Shown: one piece after another, positions 8,015 to 16,100 of the stretch
Layout: each line of letters begins with the position of its first letter
How positions within the stretch are numbered: position 1 is the first letter of the stretch
Assembly (NCBI GenBank): GCA_963678085.1
Contig: OY782680.1
Span: 1,054,001-1,118,000, forward strand
Source of the DNA: Aliishimia sp963678085
Lineage (GTDB): Bacteria > Pseudomonadota > Alphaproteobacteria > Rhodobacterales > Rhodobacteraceae
DNA: 64,000 nucleotides
Direction: 5' to 3'
The notes under the pieces: model-generated
Told to the model about the DNA's origin: nothing
What the model saw: only the letters and a program-made list of their open reading frames with translations
The model's database searches: none
Position numbers and translations under genes: made by a program

Positions 8015-9472
8015 ATGAGCTATGCCACACAGCCCAAAGCCAGCCATTTTGTGAATGGGGCCTATCTAGAGGATACGAGCGGTGAGCTCATTGAGGTGGT
8101 TTATCCCGCAACGGGCGAGGTGATCGCGCGCGTGCATAGCGCAACGCCTGCGGTGATCGAGGCGGCGCTTCGCTCGGCAAAGGCGGCGCAAAAGGCTTGG
8201 GGCGCGATGAGCGGAACGGAGCGGGGCCGGATCCTGCGCCGGGCTGCGGGTTTGATGCGCGCGCGCAATCACGATCTATCGGTGCTGGAAACTTATGACA
8301 CAGGCAAGCCCTATCAGGAAACCTCGGTTGTGGATGCGACCTCGGGCGCGGATGCTTTGGAGTATTTTGGCGGGCTTGCTGCCAGCTTGACGGGCGAGCA
8401 TATCCCGCTGGGCGAGGATTGGGTCTATACCCGGCGCGAGCCCTTGGGGCTTTGTGTCGGCATTGGAGCCTGGAATTATCCCACGCAAATCGCCTGTTGG
8501 AAGGGCGCGCCCGCGCTGGCTTGCGGCAATGCAATGGTGTTTAAACCCTCTGAAACCACGCCGCTTTGTGCTTTGAAGGTCGCAGAGATTTTGCATGAGG
8601 CTGGACTTCCGGCTGGGCTTTACAATGTGGTGCAGGGCATGGGGGCAGTTGGCGCTTCGCTCGTAACCGATCCGCGGGTGGATAAGGTCTCGCTCACCGG
8701 CTCCGTGCCCACCGGGCGCAAGGTCTATGCGGCCGCAGCGGAAGGCATCAAACATGTCACGATGGAGCTGGGCGGGAAATCCCCGCTGGTGATCTTTGAC
8801 GATGCTGATTTGGAGAATGCCGTCTCTGGCGCGATCCTGGGGAATTTCTATTCCTCGGGGCAGGTCTGCTCAAACGGGACGCGGGTTTTTGTGCACAGCG
8901 GCATCAAAGAAGCGTTTTTGCAGCGACTCACGAAGCGGCTGGGCGCGGCTATATTGGGGGATCCGCAAGACCCCGCCACCTCTTTTGGCCCTATGGTGAG
9001 CCAGCGCCAGATGGAGATTGTGCAGGGCTATATTGCCAAAGGTATTCAGGAGGGCGCGCGGCTGGTCACGGGCGGTATGCGGCTGGAGCGGCCAGGGTTT
9101 TTCCTAGAGCCGACAGTTTTCGCCGATGTCACCGATGAGATGACCATCGCACGCGAAGAGATCTTTGGCCCGGTCATGGCAGTGCTCGATTTTGAGACCG
9201 AAGCGGAGGTCATGACGCGCGCCAATGCCACCGAGTTTGGCCTGGCCGCCGGGGTCTTTACCCGCGATCTGACCCGCGCCCATCGCGTGGCAGCAGGGTT
9301 TGAGGCGGGCACTTGCTATATCAACACCTATAATGATGCCCCGGTCGAGGCACCGTTTGGCGGCGCAAAACTATCCGGGGTCGGGCGGGAGAACTCCAAA
9401 GCCGCCATCGCGCATTACAGCCAGATCAAATCGGTCTATGTGCGCATGGGCGATCTGGAGGCGCCGTTCTAA
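8015..9472 (+). CDS. betB: Betaine aldehyde dehydrogenase
   Basis: This 485-residue NAD(P)-dependent aldehyde dehydrogenase oxidises betaine aldehyde to glycine betaine in the cytoplasm. The catalytic cysteine is C285 (in SSGQVCSNGTRVFV), the general base is E251 (in MELGGKSP), and N153 lies in the GAWNYP oxyanion motif. The length matches BetB (about 485-490). A good ribosome site (GAGGAG) precedes 8015. The betA gene follows two overlaps downstream, which fixes the assignment over other aldehyde dehydrogenases. No betI repressor is present in the window, so the usual choline-responsive control cannot be shown from here. Confidence 0.95.
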   Translation: MSYATQPKASHFVNGAYLEDTSGELIEVVYPATGEVIARVHSATPAVIEAALRSAKAAQKAWGAMSGTERGRILRRAAGLMRARNHDLSVLETYDTGKPYQETSVVDATSGADALEYFGGLAASLTGEHIPLGEDWVYTRREPLGLCVGIGAWNYPTQIACWKGAPALACGNAMVFKPSETTPLCALKVAEILHEAGLPAGLYNVVQGMGAVGASLVTDPRVDKVSLTGSVPTGRKVYAAAAEGIKHVTMELGGKSPLVIFDDADLENAVSGAILGNFYSSGQVCSNGTRVFVHSGIKEAFLQRLTKRLGAAILGDPQDPATSFGPMVSQRQMEIVQGYIAKGIQEGARLVTGGMRLERPGFFLEPTVFADVTDEMTIAREEIFGPVMAVLDFETEAEVMTRANATEFGLAAGVFTRDLTRAHRVAAGFEAGTCYINTYNDAPVEAPFGGAKLSGVGRENSKAAIAHYSQIKSVYVRMGDLEAPF

Positions 9473-9699
9473 TGTGGACCTCGATGAGCCGTGTTGATGC
9501 GGTCAAATGGATTGCGACATTCGTTCAATTGATCGGTTATGGTTTGACCGGCCTGAATATGACCCCGTGGAATGTGTATGCGTTTTTTGGCGGTATCGTT
9601 CTTTGGTTTGCTGTGGGCGTGATGTGGAAGGACAAAGCGATCATGGTCGTACATGTGGGGGCTTTTATCTCGTTGTTAGCAGGGTTTCTGAGTGCGTGA
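9472..9699 (+). CDS. Small two-to-three-segment membrane protein between betB and betA
   Basis: A 75-residue hydrophobic protein (WIATFVQLIGYGLTG, NVYAFFGGIVLWFAVGVMW, VHVGAFISLLAGFLSA). It starts inside the betB stop (TAATG, one-base overlap) and ends 8 bases inside betA, so it is tightly coupled to both and translation is very probable. I do not recognise a characterised family. Position suggests a helper in betaine synthesis or membrane attachment of choline dehydrogenase, but this is inference from gene order alone. Confidence 0.8.
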   Translation: MWTSMSRVDAVKWIATFVQLIGYGLTGLNMTPWNVYAFFGGIVLWFAVGVMWKDKAIMVVHVGAFISLLAGFLSA

Positions 9700-11341
9700 G
9701 GCTGATTATGTAATCGTTGGCGCTGGCTCGGCGGGCTGTGCGGTGGCTTACCGCTTGGCCGAGGCCGGAAAATCCGTGCTGGTTGTAGAACATGGCGGCA
9801 GCGATTGGGGGCCGCTGATCAATATGCCCGGTGCGCTCAGCTTTCCGATGAACATGTCGCGCTATGATTGGGGGTATCGCACTGAGCCGGAGCCGCATTT
9901 GGGCGGGCGCCACTTGGTGTGTCCGCGCGGTAAGGTGATTGGGGGATCGTCCTCGATCAATGGTATGGTCTATGTGCGCGGCCATGCGGGCGATTATGAT
10001 CATTGGGAGGAAAGCGGCGCGGCGGGCTGGTCCTACGGCGACGTGCTGCCCTATTTCAAACGCATGGAGACTTGGGAGCCGGGGCCGCATGGGGGCGACC
10101 CGAGCTGGCGCGGCTCTGATGGCCCGCTGCATGTGAGCCGCGGCGCGCGGGCCAATCCGCTCTATCATGCCTTTGTGGAGGCCGGGGCGCAGGCGGGCTA
10201 TGAGATCACCGCTGACTATAATGGCGAAAAGCAAGAGGGCATCGGACTGCTTGAGCAAACCGTGCATCGCGGCGCACGCTGGTCTGCGGCAAAAGCCTAT
10301 CTGAAACCTGCCCTCAGGCGTGCCAATTGTGATCTGGTGCGCGGACTTGTTTCGCGCGTCGCGATAAGCGAGGGGCGCGCAATAGGCGTTGAGCTGGCTG
10401 ATGGTCGGGTTTTGCGCGCGCGGGCCGAGGTGATTTTGGCGGCCTCTTCGATCAACTCGCCCAAGATCTTGATGCTTTCGGGTATCGGGCCTAGCGCGCA
10501 TCTTGCTGAGCATGGGATAGATCTGGTGGCCCATCGCCCTGGTGTGGGCGGCAATCTGCAAGATCATCTTGAAATCTATATCCAGATGGCCAGCAAGCAG
10601 CCGATCACGCTTTATTCCTATTGGAACCTGCTTGGCAAGGCTTGGGTTGGGGCGCAATGGCTGTTTGGCCGGCGCGGGCCGGGGGCCAGCAATAATTTTG
10701 AAAGCGGGGGGTTTATTCGCTCGCGCGCCGGCGTGCGTTACCCGGATATTCAGTTTCACTTTTTGCCCATCGCGGTGCGCTATGATGGCAAGGCCCCGGC
10801 AGAGGGGCATGGGTTTCAGGCACATGTGGGGCCGATGCGATCAGCTTCGCGGGGGCGGGTGTCGCTGCGCTCAGGCAATCCAAATGACGCGCCGGTGATC
10901 CGGTTCAACTATATGTCTCAGCCCCAGGATTGGGAGGATTTCCGCAGAGCGATCCGCCTGACCCGCGAGATCTTTGCGCAAGACGCCTTTGCACCCTATG
11001 TGAAACATGAGATCCAGCCGGGCGATGCGGTGCAATCCGATGAGGCGCTCAATGACGCCATCCGAGAGCACGCCGAAAGCGCCTATCACCCTTGCGGAAC
11101 ATGCAAGATGGGCAGCAAAGATGATCCTGATGCGGTGGTTGATCCCGAGGGCCGAGTGATTGGGGTGGAGGCGCTGCGGGTGGTGGATAGCTCGGTCTTT
11201 CCGCGCATTCCCAATGGTAATCTCAATGGCCCCTCAATTATGACCGGTGAGAAAATGGCCGATCATATTTTGGGCCGCCGCCTTGCGCGCTTGAATGCGG
11301 AGCCCTGGGTGCATCCCAATTGGGAGACGCAGCAGAGATAG
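9692..11341 (+). CDS. betA: Choline dehydrogenase (GMC oxidoreductase)
   Basis: This 549-residue FAD enzyme of the glucose-methanol-choline family oxidises choline to betaine aldehyde, feeding betB. The N-terminal dinucleotide-binding motif GAGSAGCAVAYRLAEAGK (residues 10-27), the GMC signature GGSSSINGMVYVRG, the active-site HPCGTCKMG region and the C-terminal VVDSSVFPRIPNGNLNGP block are all present. The start is GTG at 9692, overlapping the small membrane gene by 8 bases. BetA is membrane-associated and donates electrons to the respiratory chain. Together with betB it makes the osmoprotectant glycine betaine. The length is normal (about 550). Confidence 0.95.
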   Translation: MREADYVIVGAGSAGCAVAYRLAEAGKSVLVVEHGGSDWGPLINMPGALSFPMNMSRYDWGYRTEPEPHLGGRHLVCPRGKVIGGSSSINGMVYVRGHAGDYDHWEESGAAGWSYGDVLPYFKRMETWEPGPHGGDPSWRGSDGPLHVSRGARANPLYHAFVEAGAQAGYEITADYNGEKQEGIGLLEQTVHRGARWSAAKAYLKPALRRANCDLVRGLVSRVAISEGRAIGVELADGRVLRARAEVILAASSINSPKILMLSGIGPSAHLAEHGIDLVAHRPGVGGNLQDHLEIYIQMASKQPITLYSYWNLLGKAWVGAQWLFGRRGPGASNNFESGGFIRSRAGVRYPDIQFHFLPIAVRYDGKAPAEGHGFQAHVGPMRSASRGRVSLRSGNPNDAPVIRFNYMSQPQDWEDFRRAIRLTREIFAQDAFAPYVKHEIQPGDAVQSDEALNDAIREHAESAYHPCGTCKMGSKDDPDAVVDPEGRVIGVEALRVVDSSVFPRIPNGNLNGPSIMTGEKMADHILGRRLARLNAEPWVHPNWETQQR

Positions 11342-11474
11342 AATTTGGGCAGCGGGCAGGGGACGGTGTGCGAACCATCATACCGCATGCCCCAGCTTAT
11401 ACACCATCAAGCAGAAAACCCGCGCCCCAAACCTCAGCCCGGTGTCAAGACAATCCTGCATATACCCAGCTCAA

Positions 11475-11547
11475 GACTCCTGCAAAACGCTACATGCGCA
11501 AGATTTGCTCAAGCAGGACGCGCCCGAGCCTGGGTGGGCGCTCCTAA
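11475..11547 (-). repeat. Dispersed intergenic repeat B, copy 2 (reverse orientation)
   Basis: This is the reverse complement of the element at 6975-7048: read on the minus strand it starts GCGCCCACCCAGGCTCGGG, with the same 26-base identical core and similar downstream GCGTTTTGC. The two copies therefore form an inverted pair around the EamA-betB-betA cassette. Confidence 0.75.
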
Positions 11548-11612
11548 GTGCCTGAAGCTTGATGTACCTCAACGTATTAATACATATGAACTTTTTGAGA
11601 TGCCGCAATGCG

Positions 11613-11629
11613 CCCTCCCGGGGGGAGGG
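11613..11629. repeat. Perfect 7-bp hairpin near the 3' end of pccR
   Basis: CCCTCCC, a GGG loop and GGGAGGG form a perfect stem. The preceding AATGCGCC and the stem resemble a second site at 42565-42587 (AATGCGCCTCC, then GGGGAGG), so this may be a third repeat family. There is no U-run, so it is not a typical terminator. Confidence 0.5.
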
Positions 11630-11720
11630 TCGGGCGCGTCCTGCGCTTCGCACCGGACAGGAAATTTGCGGGTATCGTTTTGTAGAAGTCTCTCATTATT
11701 ATCTGCGGAGCCTTGGCACG

Positions 11721-13121
11721 CTATCCGACCGAATAGGGCAGCACGTCGCGTTGATCGGGGTTCACGCGTAGGGGGCGTTCAAGTGGGGGGACCGAGCGTT
11801 GATGGCAGTTTGGTCGCTCACAGATACGACAAGAGATGCCGATGGGCTCGAACATATCGGGCTTGCTCAGATCCAGCCCGTCGGCATAAACAAGCTCTCC
11901 GGCATGGGCGACTTCGCATCCCAAAGCGATCGCGTAACGGCGGGTCGGCGCCCCGAAACGCCCCCCGGATTTTGTCACATCACGCGCGATGGAGATATAA
12001 CGCACCCCGTCCGGGGTTTCCGCCAGCTGGCGCAGGAATTGGCCAGGCAGCTCAAAGGCGCGATGCACATTCCACAGCGGGCAGGCCGCGCCAAAGCGTG
12101 CAAATTGCATCGGTGCGGCGGAATGGCGTTTGGTGATCGTGCCCGCCTGATCTACACGCACAAAGAAGAAGGGCAACCCCTTTGCGCCCGGTCTTTGCAG
12201 CGTTGCGAGCCGGTGGGCGACCTGTTCGATGGAGGCCCCAAACCGGGTGGCGAGCGCCTCTAGGTCGTGACGGGTTTCGCGCGCGGCCTCCAAGAACATC
12301 TCATAGGGCATCAGCGCAGCCCCAGCGAAATAGTTGGCCAGCCCCATTTTCGCAATCGCGCGCGCCTCTTCGCTTTGGAAGCGCGCCAGATCTAAGGTGG
12401 CTTCGAGCAGCTGATCCTGGCTCATCAGGGCCACTTGCAGCAAGAGCTGAAAGGTTTGTGTTTCGGGCGCGGTGAGCACAGATAGGGTCAGAACGCCGTT
12501 TTCACTGTCAAAGCGGCGCAGCATATCGGCCTCTTCAAAGCGGACTTTGACCCCGTGATGGGCCAGGGCGGTGACTGCGGCCACGCGGATATTTACAAAC
12601 CCGCCATCGGTATTTGCAAATCGCTCTGCGGCGCGGTCCACGGCGTCGATATAGTTGTCGCAATAATGAAAGAAATCGCGCACCTCATCCCAGGGGCTCG
12701 ACCTTGTGCGCGCATCATCGCGCCCCAATGCTTCATCCAGAGAGGCGAGCCGTTCTTGGGTTTGTTGATAGGCTTGATGTAGCTGCAAAAACGAGCGGGC
12801 CAGGGTCGGTGCGTTAGAGGCCGCAATGCGCAGATCCGCCAAAGAGGGGGCATTGCCGGTGAACACAGGATCGGCAAGTGCCTCGCGCATATCGGAAATC
12901 AGCCGCTCACTATCACCGCTGGCCAGCTCGGTCACATCAACGCCAAACTCACCGGCAAGGGCGAGGATCACGCTAGAGGAGACGGGCCTGTGATTGTTCT
13001 CCATCTGGTTCAGATAGGGCAGCGAGATTTTCATCTTAGCCGCAAAGTCTTTCTGCGTCAGCCCAATTCGGGCGCGCACTTCGCGCAGTTTCACACCGGC
13101 ATAGAGTTTTTGCGTCGTCAT
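11721..13121 (-). CDS. pccR: Short-chain fatty acyl-CoA regulator (ScfR family), likely PccR
   Basis: A 466-residue regulator with an N-terminal XRE helix-turn-helix (about residues 5-62: LTQKDFAAKMKISLPYLNQ), a long middle domain of the kind found in ScfR proteins, and a C-terminal cysteine cluster (C431, C434, C439 in CRICERPNCHQR). In Rhodobacter sphaeroides the family member PccR controls propionyl-CoA carboxylase genes in response to acyl-CoA, binding TTTGCAAA half-sites. The identification here is by family features plus the adjacent pccB/pccA genes. I chose ATG 13121 (MTTQKLYAG) because family members begin in this way; a TTG at 13130 is possible. An MFS gene separates it from pccB, so it is not directly divergent from it. 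Confidence 0.88.
   Translation of the reverse strand: MTTQKLYAGVKLREVRARIGLTQKDFAAKMKISLPYLNQMENNHRPVSSSVILALAGEFGVDVTELASGDSERLISDMREALADPVFTGNAPSLADLRIAASNAPTLARSFLQLHQAYQQTQERLASLDEALGRDDARTRSSPWDEVRDFFHYCDNYIDAVDRAAERFANTDGGFVNIRVAAVTALAHHGVKVRFEEADMLRRFDSENGVLTLSVLTAPETQTFQLLLQVALMSQDQLLEATLDLARFQSEEARAIAKMGLANYFAGAALMPYEMFLEAARETRHDLEALATRFGASIEQVAHRLATLQRPGAKGLPFFFVRVDQAGTITKRHSAAPMQFARFGAACPLWNVHRAFELPGQFLRQLAETPDGVRYISIARDVTKSGGRFGAPTRRYAIALGCEVAHAGELVYADGLDLSKPDMFEPIGISCRICERPNCHQRSVPPLERPLRVNPDQRDVLPYSVG
12592..12620. promoter_or_regulatory. Intragenic TTTRCAAA pair inside pccR
   Basis: TTTACAAA at 12592-12599 and the perfect palindrome TTTGCAAA at 12613-12620 lie 21 bases apart (two helical turns) within the pccR coding region, about 500 bases after its start. 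They match the half-site described for PccR. They could be an autoregulatory site or chance. Confidence 0.25.
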
Positions 13122-13181
13122 CTGTCTCAACCTTCTGGCTGGGGATTACTGCGATTTGTGTGTATCTTGATTAAAGTGACG

Positions 13182-14405
13182 TTAAAGACCCTGCGCTTTC
13201 AGCTGTTTTTCGCGCCTGATTACAACGCGAATGGCGAGAATCCCCGCAAAACAGGTGGCCACTTGCAGCCATAGCAACGGATAAGCCCCGGTTTTGCTCG
13301 AGAGCATCGCCCCAGCCACCGCCGCCAGTAGCGCGCCGCCCCCGATCATAATCGCCGCCCCCAGCCCAGAGGCGGTGCCAGCCAGATGTGGGCGCACCGA
13401 GAGAAAGCCAGCGGTGGCATTGGGGATCACCAGCCCATTGCCCAAGCCAACAAAGGTCATAAGGCCAAAAAAGCTCCAGGCTGTGCCGAGCCCGACATAG
13501 AACAGCACCAGCGAGATTAGCATGCCAATCAGGGTCAAGATCGAGCCCCAAAGCACCATATTATTGATGCCAACGCGCGCCGCATAGGCTCCGGTTAGCC
13601 CGTTGCCGATCCCATAGCCAATGGCTGGTGCGCCCAGGGCGAGCCCCAGATAAAAGGGCGACATGCCAAAGATCTCTTTGCCCACAAACGGCGCGCCGCC
13701 AAGATAGGCGAAGAAAGCCCCTGAGGCAAAGGCCGAGGCTAGGCTATAGCCCCAAAAGCGCGGCGAGGTGAGCAGCTCGGGATATTGGCGAAATTGCTTG
13801 GAGAGAGTCAGCCCGCTTGGGGTGCCGGTCTCGCCAAGATCGAACCAAACCAGCAGATAGGTCGCAAGGCCCACGCCGAAAAACGCCCAAAACACGGAAT
13901 GCCAGCCAAAGGCCTCATCTAACGCTCCGCCCACCATAGGGGCAATCATCGGCACCATCGCCATACCCATGGTCACATAGCCAATCATCGAGGCCGCGCC
14001 CTTTTCATCTGTGATGTCCCGCACCACCGCGCGGCTGAGCACCATGCAGACCGCAATCGAGGCTTGCATCATGCGAAACAGCAAAAACACCATCGCATTG
14101 GGCGCAAGGATACAGCCAAGCGTGGCAATCAAGAACAGCACAAGCCCCCAGAGCAACACGGGCCTGCGCCCGATCTTGTCAGAAATCGGCCCGATGATCA
14201 GTTGCAGCAGAGCGCTCACCCCAAGATAGAGCGGCACGCTCAGCTGGATCATGGCATAGGGCACGCCATAATACTCGGCCATCTCCGCCAGGGACGGCAG
14301 GAACATATTCATAACCATCGCTGAAACGCCCGCTAATATAGTCAGTGTTGCAAGGGTCGGAGGGGTTGAGCGATCAAGCGCCCGCGCTTTGGGAAAGTGA
14401 GCCAT
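13182..14405 (-). CDS. Bcr/CflA-type multidrug MFS exporter
   Basis: A 407-residue major facilitator protein with twelve predicted segments. The N-terminal pattern (ILAGVSAMVMNMFLPSLAEMA, then GPISDKIGRRPVLLWGL with the MFS loop 2-3 motif) is that of the Bcr/CflA branch of drug:proton antiporters. The open frame extends upstream to 14732, but that extension runs through the pccB promoter and coding region, so I start at ATG 14405 (MAHFPKARALDRS), which gives the family length of about 400. It ends 60 bases from the pccR start on the same strand, and the two could be co-transcribed. Its link to propionate metabolism, if any, is unknown; it may export organic acids or drugs. Confidence 0.88.
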   Translation of the reverse strand: MAHFPKARALDRSTPPTLATLTILAGVSAMVMNMFLPSLAEMAEYYGVPYAMIQLSVPLYLGVSALLQLIIGPISDKIGRRPVLLWGLVLFLIATLGCILAPNAMVFLLFRMMQASIAVCMVLSRAVVRDITDEKGAASMIGYVTMGMAMVPMIAPMVGGALDEAFGWHSVFWAFFGVGLATYLLVWFDLGETGTPSGLTLSKQFRQYPELLTSPRFWGYSLASAFASGAFFAYLGGAPFVGKEIFGMSPFYLGLALGAPAIGYGIGNGLTGAYAARVGINNMVLWGSILTLIGMLISLVLFYVGLGTAWSFFGLMTFVGLGNGLVIPNATAGFLSVRPHLAGTASGLGAAIMIGGGALLAAVAGAMLSSKTGAYPLLWLQVATCFAGILAIRVVIRREKQLKAQGL

Positions 14406-14449
14406 AGCTGTTTGGTAATCTGGGGCGGCGCGCTTGTCCACTTCGCAGA

Positions 14450-14498
14450 TTTGCAATTTGCAGCCCGTCCGCAGCATAAGCTTTGCAAATTTGCCAAA
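14450..14498. promoter_or_regulatory. Putative PccR operator cluster upstream of pccB
   Basis: In the 156-base divergent interval between the MFS gene and pccB there are four TTTGC repeats: TTTGCAA at 14450-14456 and TTTGCAG at 14457-14463, then TTTGCAAA at 14482-14489 and TTTGCCAAA at 14490-14498. The two pairs start 32 bases apart, about three helical turns. TTTGCAAA is the half-site I recall for PccR in Rhodobacter sphaeroides. A further GGCAAATTTT lies at 14537-14546, next to the ribosome site. The cluster could control both pccB and the divergent MFS gene. Confidence 0.65.
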
Positions 14499-14561
14499 TC
14501 TCCTCTGTTTTCCGTGATGCGGCACTGATAAAGACAGGCAAATTTTTTCGGAGATGCGCAG

Positions 14562-16094
14562 ATGAAAGATATCTTGAACGAACTGGAAACCCGCCGTGAT
14601 GCTGCTCGACTGGGGGGCGGCCAAAAGCGCATCGACGCCCAGCATGGCCGTGGCAAACTCACCGCGCGCGAGCGGGTTGATCTGCTGCTGGATGAAGGCT
14701 CGTTCGAAGAGTTCGATATGTTCGTCACCCATCGCTGCACGGATTTCGGCATGGAGAACTCCAAACCTGCGGGCGATGGTGTTGTGACCGGCTGGGGCAC
14801 CGTGAATGGGCGTCAGGTCTATGTGTTCAGCCAGGATTTCACCGTTCTGGGCGGCTCGGTCTCAGCGACCCATGCGGCCAAGATTTGCAAAATCATGGAT
14901 ATGGCGGTGGAAAACGGTGCCCCTGTGATTGGCATTAACGATTCTGGCGGGGCGCGTATCCAAGAGGGCGTCGACAGTCTTGCCGGTTATGGCGAAGTGT
15001 TTGAGCGCAATATCCGAGCCTCAGGCGTTGTGCCGCAAATCTCTGTGATTATGGGGCCTTGCGCGGGCGGGGCGGTCTATTCACCTGCGATGACCGATTT
15101 CATCTTCATGGTCAAAGACAGCTCTTATATGTTCGTGACCGGCCCGGATGTGGTGAAAACCGTCACCAATGAGCATGTCACCGCCGAAGAGCTGGGCGGG
15201 GCAACCACCCATACCAAGAAATCCTCCGTGGCCGACGGGGCCTTTGAAAACGATGTTGAGGCCTTGGCCGAAGTGCGCCGCCTTGTGGACTTCCTTCCGC
15301 TCAATAACCGGGAAAAACCGCCCGTTCGCCCCTTCTTTGATGATCCTGCGCGGGTTGAGGCTTCGCTTGATACGCTGATCCCAGAGAATCCCAACCAGCC
15401 CTATGATATGAAAGAGCTGATCCATAAGCTCGCGGATGAGGGCGATTTTTATGAGCTGCAAGCGGATTTCGCGGGCAACATCCTAACCGGCTTCATCCGC
15501 CTGGAAGGGCGCACCGTAGGCGTTGTCGCCAACCAGCCCATGGTGCTGGCGGGCGTGCTGGATATCGATTCGGCCCGTAAAGGCGCGCGTTTTGTGCGGT
15601 TCTGTGATTGCTTCGAAATCCCGATCCTGAGCCTTGTAGACGTGCCCGGTTTCCTGCCCGGCACCAGCCAAGAATATAACGGCGTGATCAAACATGGGGC
15701 GAAACTGCTCTTTGCCTATGGTGAAGCGAGCGTGCCGAAAGTCACCGTGATCACCCGCAAAGCCTATGGCGGGGCCTATGTGGTGATGGCCTCCAAACAT
15801 CTTCGGGCCGATTTCAACTATGCTTGGCCCACCGCCGAAGTGGCCGTGATGGGGGCGAAAGGCGCGACCGAGATCATCCACCGCGCGGATTTGGGGGATG
15901 CAGAGAAAATCGCGCAGCATACCGCAGATTACGAGGACCGCTTTGCAAACCCATTCGTAGCCGCCGAGCGGGGCTTTATCGACGAGGTAATCATGCCCCA
16001 AAGCACCCGCAAACGCGTCGCCCGCGCCTTCGCCAGCCTGCGCAACAAAAGCCAGAAAATGCCGTGGAAAAAGCACGACAATATACCGTTGTAA
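14562..16094 (+). CDS. pccB: Propionyl-CoA carboxylase beta subunit (carboxyltransferase)
   Basis: The 510-residue carboxyltransferase subunit moves the carboxyl group from carboxybiotin to propionyl-CoA to give (S)-methylmalonyl-CoA. It shows the two crotonase-like halves of the family: the acyl-CoA oxyanion loop GGARIQEGVDSLAGYG in the first half and AYGGAYVVMASKHL followed by the WPTAEVAVMGAKGATEI block in the second. Length equals the family norm. A GGAG ribosome site precedes ATG 14562. It starts just after the TTTGCAAA cluster that probably binds PccR. pccA lies 1.5 kb downstream, separated by three small genes and a terminator, so the two subunits may be on separate transcripts. Confidence 0.96.
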   Translation: MKDILNELETRRDAARLGGGQKRIDAQHGRGKLTARERVDLLLDEGSFEEFDMFVTHRCTDFGMENSKPAGDGVVTGWGTVNGRQVYVFSQDFTVLGGSVSATHAAKICKIMDMAVENGAPVIGINDSGGARIQEGVDSLAGYGEVFERNIRASGVVPQISVIMGPCAGGAVYSPAMTDFIFMVKDSSYMFVTGPDVVKTVTNEHVTAEELGGATTHTKKSSVADGAFENDVEALAEVRRLVDFLPLNNREKPPVRPFFDDPARVEASLDTLIPENPNQPYDMKELIHKLADEGDFYELQADFAGNILTGFIRLEGRTVGVVANQPMVLAGVLDIDSARKGARFVRFCDCFEIPILSLVDVPGFLPGTSQEYNGVIKHGAKLLFAYGEASVPKVTVITRKAYGGAYVVMASKHLRADFNYAWPTAEVAVMGAKGATEIIHRADLGDAEKIAQHTADYEDRFANPFVAAERGFIDEVIMPQSTRKRVARAFASLRNKSQKMPWKKHDNIPL

Positions 16095-16100
16095 CTGACC

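Larger units (their letters stand above)
11342..11720. other. Non-coding interval with repeats between betA and pccR
   Basis: The 379 bases between the ends of two convergent genes contain copy 2 of repeat B (11475-11547) and a perfect hairpin (11613-11629). The forward frame open across this interval continues far into pccR on the opposite strand and encodes nothing recognisable. I see no gene here. Confidence 0.7.

Noticed and set aside
9665..10825. 386-codon open frame on the minus strand
   Set aside because: It lies entirely antisense to betA, and its translation (rich in His, Arg, Ala, Pro) has no domain. It is a by-product of GC-rich codon use.
11345..12136. 263-codon plus-strand open frame
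   Set aside because: It crosses repeat B and then runs antisense to pccR; no domain and low-quality translation.
14406..14732. N-terminal extension of the MFS exporter
   Set aside because: It would run through the pccB promoter and its start codon region; family length supports ATG 14405.
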